From Phycisphaeraceae bacterium (GTDB lineage Bacteria; Planctomycetota; Phycisphaerae; Phycisphaerales; Zrk34), in the NCBI GenBank assembly GCA_028282685.1, contig JANQHK010000150.1:1-44557 (forward strand): a stretch of 44,557 bases of DNA, given 5' to 3'. Positions 1 through 8,110 of this stretch are shown in pieces. Both the position numbers and the translations under genes were made by a program. The notes beneath the pieces were generated by a model. The model saw only the letters and a program-made list of their open reading frames with translations. It was not told the origin of the DNA and searched no databases. Position 1 is the first letter of the stretch. Each line of letters begins with the position of its first letter.

Positions 1-147
1 GTCCACGTTGCCGAGCACCCGACCGACGTACCGGAGCAGCGGGCCCTGGTACGCGGCCACCAACTCGGCAAAATCCCCGTCCATAGCCACAGCCACCGGG
101 CTCGAGCCCGCTACGGTTTCGCTGCGGCTTGCTGGGCTGCTACTCAC
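1..147 (-). CDS. ECF-type RNA polymerase sigma factor, N-terminal part only
   Basis: The minus strand encodes the beginning of a sigma-70 family factor that runs off the left edge. About 49 codons are visible; after a Ser/Ala-rich lead they read DGDFAELVAAYQGPLLRYVG, which is the usual opening of region 2 of ECF-type sigma factors. I chose GTG at 147-145 because an AAGGGG ribosome-binding sequence lies about seven bases upstream; an in-frame ATG at 84-82 sits closer to the domain start and is the alternative. The gene diverges from the plus-strand gene beginning near 253. Subgroup and target genes cannot be judged from this fragment. Confidence 0.7.
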   Translation of the reverse strand, partial: MSSSPASRSETVAGSSPVAVAMDGDFAELVAAYQGPLLRYVGRVLGNVD

Positions 148-252
148 GGGCCATCCCCTTGCATTCAACCTGTTAGACGCCGATGTCGTGATTTGTTTAA
201 CCCATTGTAAAAAAAACACATCCCCGGGGCGGAAAAACCGCATTGCTGCACC

Positions 253-1443
253 GTGACGTCCGATCTATCATCCCTATTGATGCCCTGGGAATCTCGAATT
301 ACCGACGAAAAACGACGCCGCATCGTGCTGGCGGCGCTGATGCTCGCTCTGCTGGGCGGCTCGACCGCTCTGGCCATGCTGCTGACCCGGGACCGCAACC
401 CCCGCTCTCCGGCCTATTGGCAGGACGAAAAACTGGGCTCATTTGAAATCCGCCGCCCCGCCAACTGGCGGATGACCACCCAGAGCGAACCGAGCGGACT
501 GGTGGTCGCGTTGGAAGATCCTTCATCCCTGCAACGCGAAATTTCGATTCGCCTGATCAACATCGGCCGGCCGATCGATCCGTTGGCGATCGTCGACAAT
601 TGGCTGGACAAGAATGCGCACCTGCAACTAAAAGGCCACAGGGCATTCCGCCTCGGGCCGGCGGTGGGCCATTATGCGACCGGCTATATGCATGTTCGCC
701 ACGGTTCGACGCAGATCATCCAGGGCCAGATCATACTGGATGTCACGCTGGACGGTCGCACCCATCTGTTATTGCATCTGACTCAACCGGGAACAACGCA
801 GGCCGATGTCCAGACGTTGATTGACATCGTCAGAACACTACGCGATACGCGCTTCGTCGCAGAGCGCCAATCCATCGAACTCGGCGAAGCGACGGTGAGC
901 ATTCCCGAGCACCTGGTGGCGTGGCGGCCGACCGATGAATCGCTGACCGGACGATACGATCTGACGCCGGACGGCGCCGGTCCGTGGGCGAAAGCGCGTT
1001 TCGTACGTCTGTCGCCGCGTCGGTTGAATCTGGCGCAGCTGCTGCCGGAAGCCCTGGCCGAATGGGGCGATGATGCGGAGCACGCCGAGCAGCTCGAGGC
1101 GATACGGGCGGCGTTTGAAGGACTGGACGATCCGGAGGAACTGATCCGTGGATTGCTGTGGATGATGCCGCGCCAGGTCAGCACGCATCAGGATCCGTCG
1201 CAACTGTACGCCGTCAGTGAACTGGCCGGCAAAACGGTGCATACGATGATACTGGAAGATGGGACGCGTTCACCGCTGTTTCGCGCGGTGTGGGTGGTGC
1301 GCGGCCCGGAGAAGGTGGTGGTGCTTATGGAGTTATTGGCGTCGAGGAAAGAGATTCCCACCGCTCTGCAAGCGGCCCGGAGCGTGGTGGAGCAGTTGCA
1401 TTGGACCGTTCAGGAAAACCGCGATCAGGAAACGCAACCATGA
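253..1443 (+). CDS. Membrane-anchored protein of unknown function
   Basis: I do not recognise this 396-residue protein. It has a short cytoplasmic N-terminus rich in Arg/Lys (TDEKRRR), one clear membrane helix at about residues 24-44, and a long soluble remainder that should lie outside the cytoplasmic membrane. The soluble part has beta-rich segments such as GSFEIRRPANWRM and DGRTHLLLHLTQPG but no catalytic motif I can name. The GTG at 253 has no good ribosome-binding site; the ATG at 280 (MPWESR) is an alternative. The stop overlaps the start of the next gene by four bases (ATGA, 1440-1443), so the two are probably translated together and may act together at the envelope. Confidence 0.75.
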   Translation: MTSDLSSLLMPWESRITDEKRRRIVLAALMLALLGGSTALAMLLTRDRNPRSPAYWQDEKLGSFEIRRPANWRMTTQSEPSGLVVALEDPSSLQREISIRLINIGRPIDPLAIVDNWLDKNAHLQLKGHRAFRLGPAVGHYATGYMHVRHGSTQIIQGQIILDVTLDGRTHLLLHLTQPGTTQADVQTLIDIVRTLRDTRFVAERQSIELGEATVSIPEHLVAWRPTDESLTGRYDLTPDGAGPWAKARFVRLSPRRLNLAQLLPEALAEWGDDAEHAEQLEAIRAAFEGLDDPEELIRGLLWMMPRQVSTHQDPSQLYAVSELAGKTVHTMILEDGTRSPLFRAVWVVRGPEKVVVLMELLASRKEIPTALQAARSVVEQLHWTVQENRDQETQP

Positions 1444-2738
1444 TGCAATGTCGCATTGCCATAGCGGAACTGGCTCTTCTGGTGGTGCTGATCGGCGCCG
1501 CCGCGACCGGCGCGCGTGAACTGGACGAGACGCGCTGGCGTGATAACGCCTACGGGCTGTCGCTGCGGCCGCCGGTGGGCACGCAACTGATCGAACAAAC
1601 CGGCGACACCTACCTGGTGCGGATTCTCGATCGCCAGGGCAGGTTCCAGATCGCCGCTTCGGTCAAGCGCTCGCGGAAAGCGCTGACGATGAATGAAACC
1701 GTCACTTCCATCACCGAGCAGATGTACCATGCGCAGCCGACCGTCTCGCGCACCGAGCCGGAGAACAGACAGGTGGCTGGGCGTGAGGCGGCGGTGATGT
1801 ATTTCACGTATCCGCAGCCGGCCAAGGGACCGGACGTGGTCGTGGGCTATTGCGTGGTTCGCATGGATGCGAAGTCGTTCGCGGTGCTGGAGCTGCACTG
1901 CTCGACGGAGGAAGGCGAAACCCACCGCGCCATGTTCAAGAAGGTGATCGGCAGCATGGAACTGGCCGACCAGCGCGAACTGGCCAAGCAGCGCGCCAAG
2001 GCCATCGAACGCGCCACGCAATGGCTCGGCCGTACCCGATCACCGGAGAAAATGAAGGAACTGCGCGCGCGGTTGCGCGACAGCCAATACTTTCGCATTG
2101 TCGATGGAACCCAAGACATCGGTTACATGCGCATCCACCAGGCCACCGAAACGATCGATCTGCGCAGCAAGAATCAGCAGGGCATCCGGGTGGAAATCCA
2201 GTCCCGACTGGTCAAGTCCGACCGCTCGACCATCGATACGCTGGCAAAATTTTTTCTCTCCGACGACGACACCACAGAGCTGTGGACCGTGGCCACCACG
2301 CTGCGGCAGCCCGCACCCAATCGCCCCGAGCCGATCAAGCAGACCTTCACGGAAACGGGCCTGCGCAGCGGCATGAACATCAACATCACGGTGAACGGGC
2401 CGCGCGGCGCCGAGCAGTTGCAGTTCGAGCAGCCGAAGCGCGGCTACCTTTCTCAGGTGGAGGCGAAGCTTCTGCCGCTGATGATGCCGGCCGATCGCGC
2501 CGCGACCTACGGCTTCTACTGGTACAACAGCGCGACCAACAAGATGACCTATCGCACCGAGCAGGTGACGCCGACGCTCAACGGTTTCGTGATTACCACG
2601 CGGCTGGGTCCCAACGCCCCGGCCCTGCGCGCCACATACAACGCCGAGCGGTTGCTGGTCGAGCAGCAACTGGGTGCCGAGCGCAAGCTGGTCGCCTCGG
2701 ACAAACAGACGATCCTGCGTCTGTGGCGGCATCGTTAA
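1440..2738 (+). CDS. Exported protein of unknown function
   Basis: 432 residues. The start at 1440 overlaps the preceding stop by four bases, and gives a signal peptide: a short N-region, a hydrophobic core ELALLVVLIGAAA and a likely cleavage near residue 24 (ATGA|RE). An upstream in-frame extension to 1290 exists but overlaps the previous gene and lacks a ribosome site. The mature part starts with a segment (residues 28-170) of the same flavour as the preceding protein (short YGLSLRPP and VYF-type strands), followed by a charged helical stretch around 175-215 and a C-terminal beta-rich region. No known domain recognised. Context suggests a co-translated envelope pair with the gene at 253. 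Confidence 0.8.
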   Translation: MMQCRIAIAELALLVVLIGAAATGARELDETRWRDNAYGLSLRPPVGTQLIEQTGDTYLVRILDRQGRFQIAASVKRSRKALTMNETVTSITEQMYHAQPTVSRTEPENRQVAGREAAVMYFTYPQPAKGPDVVVGYCVVRMDAKSFAVLELHCSTEEGETHRAMFKKVIGSMELADQRELAKQRAKAIERATQWLGRTRSPEKMKELRARLRDSQYFRIVDGTQDIGYMRIHQATETIDLRSKNQQGIRVEIQSRLVKSDRSTIDTLAKFFLSDDDTTELWTVATTLRQPAPNRPEPIKQTFTETGLRSGMNINITVNGPRGAEQLQFEQPKRGYLSQVEAKLLPLMMPADRAATYGFYWYNSATNKMTYRTEQVTPTLNGFVITTRLGPNAPALRATYNAERLLVEQQLGAERKLVASDKQTILRLWRHR

Positions 2739-2857
2739 CCCGCCCGATCCGTTGCCGTTGTGAAAATGGGGCCGCGTTGCATGCCCTGCGCGCAGGACCT
2801 ATCCTTGAAGGCAATTCACACGCGATACGTCTGCCCGGTACACGCCAAGAGACACGC

Positions 2858-5566
2858 ATGCCCAGTATCAGTTACGACGGACAATCGTTCATCGCCGACG
2901 GCCGACGGCTCTGGCCGATCGGCGGCGTCATGGATTACGCGCGCATTCCACATGAATTATGGCGCGATCGATTGAGCGCGATGCGGCAGGCCGGGCTGAA
3001 TACCCTCTGCACACACGTCTTCTGGAGCTACCACGAGCCGCAACCCGGCACATTCCGATTCGAGGGGCGGGCCGACCTGCGGCGCTTCGTCGAACTGGCC
3101 GCGGAACAACAGCTGTGGGTCATCCTGCGCCCCGGGCCGTATGTCGGGGCGGGATGGGATTTCGGTGGTTTGCCCCCGTGGTTGCTCGAACGGCAGGACA
3201 TGAAACTACGCCAGGGTGATCCGGCGTATCTTCAGGCCGCGGCCGGATACCTGAATGCGGTGATGAAGCAGGTGCAGGATTTCCAGGCGACGCGCGGCGG
3301 GCCGATCCTCGCCGTGCAGAATGAGCACCACTGGTTCTGCCACAACGATGAGCAGGCCGACAGCTACCTCAATCAGATCACACGCTATCTGCGTGAAGCC
3401 GGCTGCCGCGTGCCAATTTTCAATACCAACAACCTCTGGCAGCCCGTCGACGGGACACTCGATGCGTGGTCCGGCGGGGAAGAACCGCTGACGATCAGCC
3501 GGCAACTCGGCGTGGTGCATCCCAATGCGCCGCGTCTGCTGACCGATCTGCCGATCACTCGGGCGACGCATTGGGGCAGGCACGCCCCCGAGCCGCTCAC
3601 ACCCGGGCAGGCGATGCGCCGGCTGTGCCAAGCCACCGCAGGCGGTGCGTCGATCATCTTTCAGCCATTCCACGGCGGAACCAACTTCGGTTTCGACGCC
3701 GGCTGCGAAAGCGACGATACCGCCCTGACTACCGCGCACCTGCCCGATGCGCCGCTCGGCCAGGCCGGACAGCGCAGCGAAGTGTACGATGCGATCAAGC
3801 GTTTTGCCGTCTTTCTGTCTCGTCATCCCCGGCTGTTATCCAGTCTGCAGGTGGTGGATCAACACACCATTGCCGACACGGGCGTCAGCGTGGTGCAACT
3901 CAACAGCCCTCACGGCAAACTCGTGATCGTGCTGAAAAGCGACCAATGCAAACCGCGCAGCACCAAACTGCTCACTCCCGACGGGCGGTCACTGACTGTT
4001 CACTTCGGACACGACCTGGCCGCGTGGACCGTCCTCGATGCCTCTCTTGACGGGCTGGCCACACTCGACCGGACCAACCTGCGCCCGTGGGCATTTCTCG
4101 ACCGGCGCTTGCTCGTCCTGTTCGGCCCGGCGCGCACCGAAGCAACGGTCTGCATCGACGGCGCCACGCTGAGCGAAACCGTCCCCGCCGGAATCAAACC
4201 GTTAATCGTCCAACACCGGGAACTGACGGTCTGCATCTGCAACGAATCCCAGATCGACTCGGCTTACATCCGCGAGGAACGGTTGTACCTGGGCATCAAT
4301 GGTTTCGATGCCGAGGGCAATCCGCTGCGGCGCGGCAATGCGGCGTCGTATCCGGTGATTGAACCCGACGGGACCATCCGGCGCGAGCGTTTCAGCGGCG
4401 CCGCGTCCAAGCCCACCGCACCGCGTCTGGGGAAATGGCGCGCCGCGACGCGTGAAACTTACGTGAATGGCTCGGCCTTGCGCTTTGCCGCCATCGCCGG
4501 GCCGCGAGCGCTCGAGCAATGCGCCACCGATTTCGGTTACGGCTGGTACCGATTGCGCCTGCAAAGCAGCGCGGCAAAAAAAGTCAACCTCATGGCTCCC
4601 CTTGCCTCCGATCGTCTGCACCTTTACCAGCAGGGCAAACTGCAATCCGTGCTGGGATTCGGGCCCAGCGCCACCTCGCCGAATCAACCGCTGCCGATCC
4701 AGCTCCAGGCCGGGCAGACCGACCTGGTCGTTCTGGCCGACAACCTCGGCCGACTTCAGCACGGCAACCGGCTCGATCAGCGCAAGGGCCTGTTTGGTCA
4801 CCTGTATCATGTCAAGACCGTCCGTCTGCGGCGCGCCGAAGCGAAAACGGAACCGACTCCCGATGCGTTTGCTCTCAGCGGCTTCATCGAGGGCCTGCGC
4901 CGGGGGGACACCACACCGCGTCCGCATTACACCTGGACCATCGAACACCGCCGTCGGACGCCGTTGATTCTGACGTTGGCGGGCGAACGGCCGGCGGCTT
5001 TGGTCCTGCTCAACGAGAAGCCGATCGCGCTGGACGCCACGTCGGGCGTGAGCTTGCGGCTGGTGATCGAGCCCGATCAACTGAAGCGCGGCAAGAACCG
5101 CATTACGATGGCCTCGCTGGCCGATCCGCCCGCGCGTTACAATCCGAACAAGGTCGCTGCCCTTTACGAAGCCGTCGACACCCTGACGAATAAAGCCGGC
5201 TGGGCCTTTGCGCGATGGCAGATGCCCGATGAACACGAGTATGACGAGCTTCCGGCGCGCTCGCCCGCCGTGCCGACGTGGTTCGCCGCATCGTTCAGCA
5301 TCAGGAACACCGAGGCGCCGCTGTTCCTGGAACTGCACGGTGTGAGCAAGGGACAAGTCTACCTGAACGGATACAATGTCGGACGGTATTTCGTGGCCAC
5401 GGCAACGGGCAAGCACGTCCCGCCCCACCGCCGCGTTTACCTGCCCGAGCCCTGGCTGAACGCCGAGGGCGAAAACGAACTGATCCTCTTCGACGAGCAT
5501 GGCAAGACGCCGGACAAGTGCAAGCTGGTGTACGGGCGCGGAGAACCAAAGCGGAGTTCCCCATGA
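2858..5566 (+). CDS. GH35 beta-galactosidase-like protein with altered catalytic positions
   Basis: 902 residues, no signal peptide, so probably cytosolic. Residues 1-310 follow the glycoside hydrolase family 35 barrel: GLNTLCTHVFWSYHEPQPG, LRPGPYVGAGWDFGGLPPWL, GGPILAVQ and a THWG anchor at 237-240. The C-terminal part (about 800-900) has the family's jelly-roll signature GVSKGQVYLNGYNVGRYF and YLPEPWL. The catalytic positions differ: the nucleophile normally written TEF..GW..HWG is Asp230 here (TDLPITRATHWG), and the acid/base motif QxENEYG is QNEHHW at 154-159. It may be inactive, or use another chemistry. Start ATG 2858 follows the weak site AAGAGA, 120 bp after the previous gene; the stop overlaps hldD by four bases. 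Seen: residues. Known: GH35 mechanism. Inferred: altered activity. Confidence 0.82.
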   Translation: MPSISYDGQSFIADGRRLWPIGGVMDYARIPHELWRDRLSAMRQAGLNTLCTHVFWSYHEPQPGTFRFEGRADLRRFVELAAEQQLWVILRPGPYVGAGWDFGGLPPWLLERQDMKLRQGDPAYLQAAAGYLNAVMKQVQDFQATRGGPILAVQNEHHWFCHNDEQADSYLNQITRYLREAGCRVPIFNTNNLWQPVDGTLDAWSGGEEPLTISRQLGVVHPNAPRLLTDLPITRATHWGRHAPEPLTPGQAMRRLCQATAGGASIIFQPFHGGTNFGFDAGCESDDTALTTAHLPDAPLGQAGQRSEVYDAIKRFAVFLSRHPRLLSSLQVVDQHTIADTGVSVVQLNSPHGKLVIVLKSDQCKPRSTKLLTPDGRSLTVHFGHDLAAWTVLDASLDGLATLDRTNLRPWAFLDRRLLVLFGPARTEATVCIDGATLSETVPAGIKPLIVQHRELTVCICNESQIDSAYIREERLYLGINGFDAEGNPLRRGNAASYPVIEPDGTIRRERFSGAASKPTAPRLGKWRAATRETYVNGSALRFAAIAGPRALEQCATDFGYGWYRLRLQSSAAKKVNLMAPLASDRLHLYQQGKLQSVLGFGPSATSPNQPLPIQLQAGQTDLVVLADNLGRLQHGNRLDQRKGLFGHLYHVKTVRLRRAEAKTEPTPDAFALSGFIEGLRRGDTTPRPHYTWTIEHRRRTPLILTLAGERPAALVLLNEKPIALDATSGVSLRLVIEPDQLKRGKNRITMASLADPPARYNPNKVAALYEAVDTLTNKAGWAFARWQMPDEHEYDELPARSPAVPTWFAASFSIRNTEAPLFLELHGVSKGQVYLNGYNVGRYFVATATGKHVPPHRRVYLPEPWLNAEGENELILFDEHGKTPDKCKLVYGRGEPKRSSP

Positions 5567-6504
5567 TTCTGATCACCGGCGGAGCCGGATTCATCGGCAG
5601 CAACCTGGTCAAGGCGTTCAACGACGCCGGGCGCGATGACGTGGTGGTCTGCGACGATCTGACCGATGCGGCCAAGACGCCGAACCTCGCCGACCGGACC
5701 ATCGCCGACTATCTCGACGTGCAGGAACTGGCCCAGGGTCTGGCGGCGCAGACGCTCAACCTGCCCATCACCGCCGTCTGCCACCAGGGCGCCTGCACCG
5801 ACACGATGGAAAACAACGGCCGATACATGCTCGAAAACAACTACACCTTTTCCAAGCTGCTGTTCGACTGGGCAGCGGCGCGCCAATTGCCGTTTGTTTA
5901 CGCTTCGAGCGCCGCGGTGTACGGGGCGAGCCGCACGTTCACCGAGAAACCGGAGAACGAGTGTCCGCTCAACGTTTACGGATATTCCAAGCTGCTGTTC
6001 GATCAGTACGTCCGACGCCGGTTGAATGAGATCGAGTCCACGGTCGTCGGCTTGCGTTACTTCAACGTCTACGGCCCGCGCGAACAGCACAAGGGACGCA
6101 TGGCCTCGATGATCCACCAACTCCGCCAGCAGGTGTTGCAAACCGGCACGGCCCGGCTGTTCGAGGGGTTCGGCGGCTGCGGCCACGGTGGGCAGAAACG
6201 CGATTTCATTTACGTCGGCGATATCGTCGCCGCCAACCGTTACTTCCTCGAATCGTCCAAGCCGATCAAGGGCATCTTCAACGCCGGCACCGGCAAAGCG
6301 CGCACGTTCAACGATCTGGCCAACGCGGTCATCGACACCCTGGGCTGCGGCCGCATCGAGTACATCCCCTTCCCCACGGAACTGGTCGGCAAGTACCAGT
6401 CGTACACCCAGGCCGACACCGCCAACCTCCGCGCCGCCGGATTCCAACTGCCGTTCACCGAACTGGAGGACGGCGTACGGCAGACAATGCAATCCGAACC
6501 GTAA
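5563..6504 (+). CDS. hldD: ADP-L-glycero-D-manno-heptose 6-epimerase
   Basis: 313 residues, the usual length for HldD/RfaD, which turns ADP-D-glycero-D-manno-heptose into the L-glycero form for the lipopolysaccharide inner core. It is an extended short-chain dehydrogenase: NAD(P)-binding GGAGFIGSN at residues 6-14, the family signature HQGACTDTMENN, the catalytic YGYSK, GPREQHKGRMAS, RDFIYVGD, and the C-terminal FPTELVGKYQSYTQAD. Its ATG overlaps the stop of the GH35-like gene (ATGA, 5563-5566), so the two are translationally coupled. No other heptose or Kdo gene is in the window. The gene is good evidence that this organism makes a heptose-containing LPS. Confidence 0.95.
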   Translation: MILITGGAGFIGSNLVKAFNDAGRDDVVVCDDLTDAAKTPNLADRTIADYLDVQELAQGLAAQTLNLPITAVCHQGACTDTMENNGRYMLENNYTFSKLLFDWAAARQLPFVYASSAAVYGASRTFTEKPENECPLNVYGYSKLLFDQYVRRRLNEIESTVVGLRYFNVYGPREQHKGRMASMIHQLRQQVLQTGTARLFEGFGGCGHGGQKRDFIYVGDIVAANRYFLESSKPIKGIFNAGTGKARTFNDLANAVIDTLGCGRIEYIPFPTELVGKYQSYTQADTANLRAAGFQLPFTELEDGVRQTMQSEP

Positions 6505-6526
6505 GCCCCCGAGCGATCCGTACACG

Positions 6527-6570
6527 AAAAAAGAAAAAGCGTTCTGTCATTGAGGAAATGACCGAACGCT
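6527..6570 (-). terminator. Intrinsic terminator of the small repeat-protein gene
   Basis: Inverted arms at 6538-6551 and 6557-6570 pair over 14 bp with a single mismatch and a 5-base loop. On the minus strand the hairpin is followed by a T-rich run (6538-6527, TTTTTCTTTTTT-like), which fits termination of the leftward gene at 6613-7035. On the plus strand no T run follows, so it is probably not a full terminator for hldD. Confidence 0.8.
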
Positions 6571-6612
6571 CTGTCCCACGGGATATGATGAGCGGCCCTT
6601 TGGCCGATGTGT

Positions 6613-7035
6613 TTACACCAGGGCGTTCAGCGCATCGCCGGTGGAAGCGGGCATCGCCTGCGAGCCGTCCGAGGCATACGTCATCGACAGACTGGCCTGG
6701 AACGACATCGACATCGCCGTGCCGCCCCCTCCGCCGCCGAGCATTGCAAGCAGGTCGGTGGCGGTCTGCATCATTTGCTCATCGTCTTCACCGAGCAGCA
6801 CCGACATCACCAGCAACAGGAAGAGCATCTCCAGCGACTTCTCGAGATCGAGACTGTCGGTGGCGCCAATGCCGGACGCGGCGCCAATGCCGGACGCGGC
6901 GCCAATGCCGGACGCGGCGCCCTCGAGCGAGAGCAACTCGCCGATCGAACCGGTTGAGGACGTCACGCCGGAAGTGCTGTCCATGTACATGGCCGAGTAG
7001 GAGGCACTGTATTCGATGGATGAAATCTGGCTCAT
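6613..7035 (-). CDS. Small Arg-free, Met/Ser/Gly-rich protein with tandem hexapeptide repeats
   Basis: 140 residues, not recognised. The start ATG at 7035 follows a good ribosome site (CAGGGAGAAAGACC then ATG) and the gene ends before a strong terminator, so it is very likely real. The N-terminus is rich in Ser, Tyr and Met (SSIEYSASYSAMYMDS), then come three copies of GAASGI (18-bp DNA repeat), a hydrophobic helix MLFLLLVMSVLLG, an acidic GEDDEQ segment, a second helix ending in a run of six Gly, and a Ser/Thr/Met-rich tail. It has no Arg, Cys, Trp or His and only one Lys, with about 12 Met. That composition suggests a secreted, surface or membrane-inserting protein rather than an enzyme, but no signal peptide is obvious. 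Confidence 0.75.
   Translation of the reverse strand: MSQISSIEYSASYSAMYMDSTSGVTSSTGSIGELLSLEGAASGIGAASGIGAASGIGATDSLDLEKSLEMLFLLLVMSVLLGEDDEQMMQTATDLLAMLGGGGGGTAMSMSFQASLSMTYASDGSQAMPASTGDALNALV
6862..6921 (-). repeat. 18-bp perfect tandem repeat, three copies plus a partial
   Basis: The unit ggcgccaatgccggacgc occurs at 6862-6879, 6880-6897 and 6898-6915, followed by the first six bases of a fourth copy. It is in frame and encodes three GAASGI/GIGAAS hexapeptides of the small repeat protein. Perfect identity points to recent slippage, so copy number may vary between strains. Confidence 0.95.
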
Positions 7036-7242
7036 GGTCTTTCTCCCTGGGGATATCGCTGACCAAGAACCAGCAGCGGGCATACCTGGGGCATGCCAAA
7101 CAACTGAGCCGCGCTAAGCCATGCAGAGACAGCCGTTAACGTCGATTAGCGAATGATGGGAATGTAACGATTGTAGCGCGTGGTGAGTTTTTCGATTCAT
7201 CCGCGATGCATCGTCTGGCCCGACTGCACTCCACCCAGCGCC

Positions 7243-7302
7243 TCAGCCGACCCAGAAGGCGATCGTCATCCAGAAGAACAACCAAAGAACTTTGCGTCTC
7301 AC
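7243..7302 (-). CDS. Candidate 19-residue Trp-rich membrane peptide
   Basis: The minus strand has GTG at 7302-7300 preceded by GAGG with six bases of spacing (7312-7309), then 19 codons reading MRRKVLWLFFWMTIAFWVG and a TGA. The basic start followed by a hydrophobic stretch with four Trp is what a small single-pass membrane protein or a signal-like peptide would look like. It lies about 25 nt after the start site predicted from the extended -10 box at 7334-7339, and upstream of the repeat-protein gene on the same strand. It may be a small protein or a leader peptide of that gene. Evidence is signals and composition only; short frames like this also arise by chance. Confidence 0.4.
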   Translation of the reverse strand: MRRKVLWLFFWMTIAFWVG

Positions 7303-7333
7303 GAAACACCTCACGCACAACGAGAACAAAACC

Positions 7334-7339
7334 ATTATA
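7334..7339 (-). promoter_or_regulatory. Extended -10 promoter element (TGGTATAAT)
   Basis: On the minus strand a perfect TATAAT is preceded by TGn, forming an extended -10 element; a -35 hexamer 17 bp upstream is weak (ATTATC-like). The start site would fall near 7327, upstream of the tiny reading frame and about 290 nt before the repeat-protein start codon. Confidence 0.55.
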
Positions 7340-7438
7340 CCACAGCCGCGAGGCCCGATAATTCATTTGGTGGTTTACCGGTGGGTAACGTGTGCAGTAT
7401 GAATGTGAAATCCGTCAAGCCCCGCCGTTTACAGCGGA

Positions 7439-8098
7439 TTATTCCAGGTCATCCTCGTCCGCCAGGTGAAGTGTGTCGATCGCCCGGTGGATCGTTTCCG
7501 TATCAAAGCCCCGCCGCGCCAGGTAGCCCCAGAGCCGGCGTTTGCGCGTGGCCGTATCGCAACGCTGCATGGCGGGCGTCGCCAGGCGCTGCTCGGCAAG
7601 AGCCCGCGCATCTTCAGCCGTATCGCGCCCCTGCTCTGCCTCGTGGATCAGCCGGTCGATCAGAGCGGCATCGAGTTTTTTCTGGATCAACTTGTGACGC
7701 AACAATCGGCTTCCGGCCGGCTTGCCTGCACGAACCCGCTCGATCACCGCCCGGCCGTACGACGCATCGTCGAGCAGATTCATGCGCTCCAGCGTCGCCA
7801 TGGCCCGAACGATGGCCGGCTCCGCGTGGTCGTTGCGCTCCATGCGCTGACGCATTTCGTTGCGGCTGTAGGACCGGCGGTTCAGCAGACGCATCGCGTA
7901 ACGCAGCGCCTTGTCCGCCTTCAATTCCCCCTCGACCCGGATGCGCAATTCCGCATCCCACTCCCGGCCCACCGCCAGTCCCAACTCCGTGATGCGAGCA
8001 TCCGGCAGCGCGCCGACAAACTTGCGGTCCACGTATATCGATAACCGCCCCGGCGAGCGCTGGGTGGCTTTCATGGCGGTGATGACCGGATGATCCAT
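7439..8098 (-). CDS. recX: Regulatory protein RecX
   Basis: 219 residues. RecX modulates RecA filaments and so recombination and the SOS response. The protein has the typical all-helical repeats: ALRYAMRLLNRRSYSRNEMR (three-helix module opening), ERMNLLDDASYGRAVIERVR, and a C-terminal module RRLWGYLARRGFDTETIHRA. The N-terminal part (residues 10-60) is a small extra region rich in beta prediction, common in longer RecX proteins. I placed the start at ATG 8098; ATG 8074 (MKATQ) is possible and an extension to 8149 enters a repeat. recA is not in the window. The start region borders a dispersed repeat that fills the gap to nth. Confidence 0.88.
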   Translation of the reverse strand: MDHPVITAMKATQRSPGRLSIYVDRKFVGALPDARITELGLAVGREWDAELRIRVEGELKADKALRYAMRLLNRRSYSRNEMRQRMERNDHAEPAIVRAMATLERMNLLDDASYGRAVIERVRAGKPAGSRLLRHKLIQKKLDAALIDRLIHEAEQGRDTAEDARALAEQRLATPAMQRCDTATRKRRLWGYLARRGFDTETIHRAIDTLHLADEDDLE

Positions 8099-8110
8099 GG
8101 GAACTATATT

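Larger units (their letters stand above)
7036..7438. other. Gap between the repeat-protein gene and recX
   Basis: About 400 bp without a long convincing gene. It contains a minus-strand promoter (7334-7339) and a 19-codon reading frame (7243-7302) described separately; the rest is the presumed 5' leader of the repeat-protein gene. An open frame at 7136-7366 (-) has an atypical composition and no ribosome site and is not called. Confidence 0.6.

Noticed and set aside
7136-7366. 76-codon minus-strand frame in the gap before recX
   Set aside because: It starts upstream of the predicted transcription start, has no ribosome site and overlaps the better-supported 19-codon frame.
6613-7500. Sigma-54-like TGGCATG...ATGC upstream of the repeat-protein gene
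   Set aside because: The -12 element and the GG-GC spacing do not fit the consensus.
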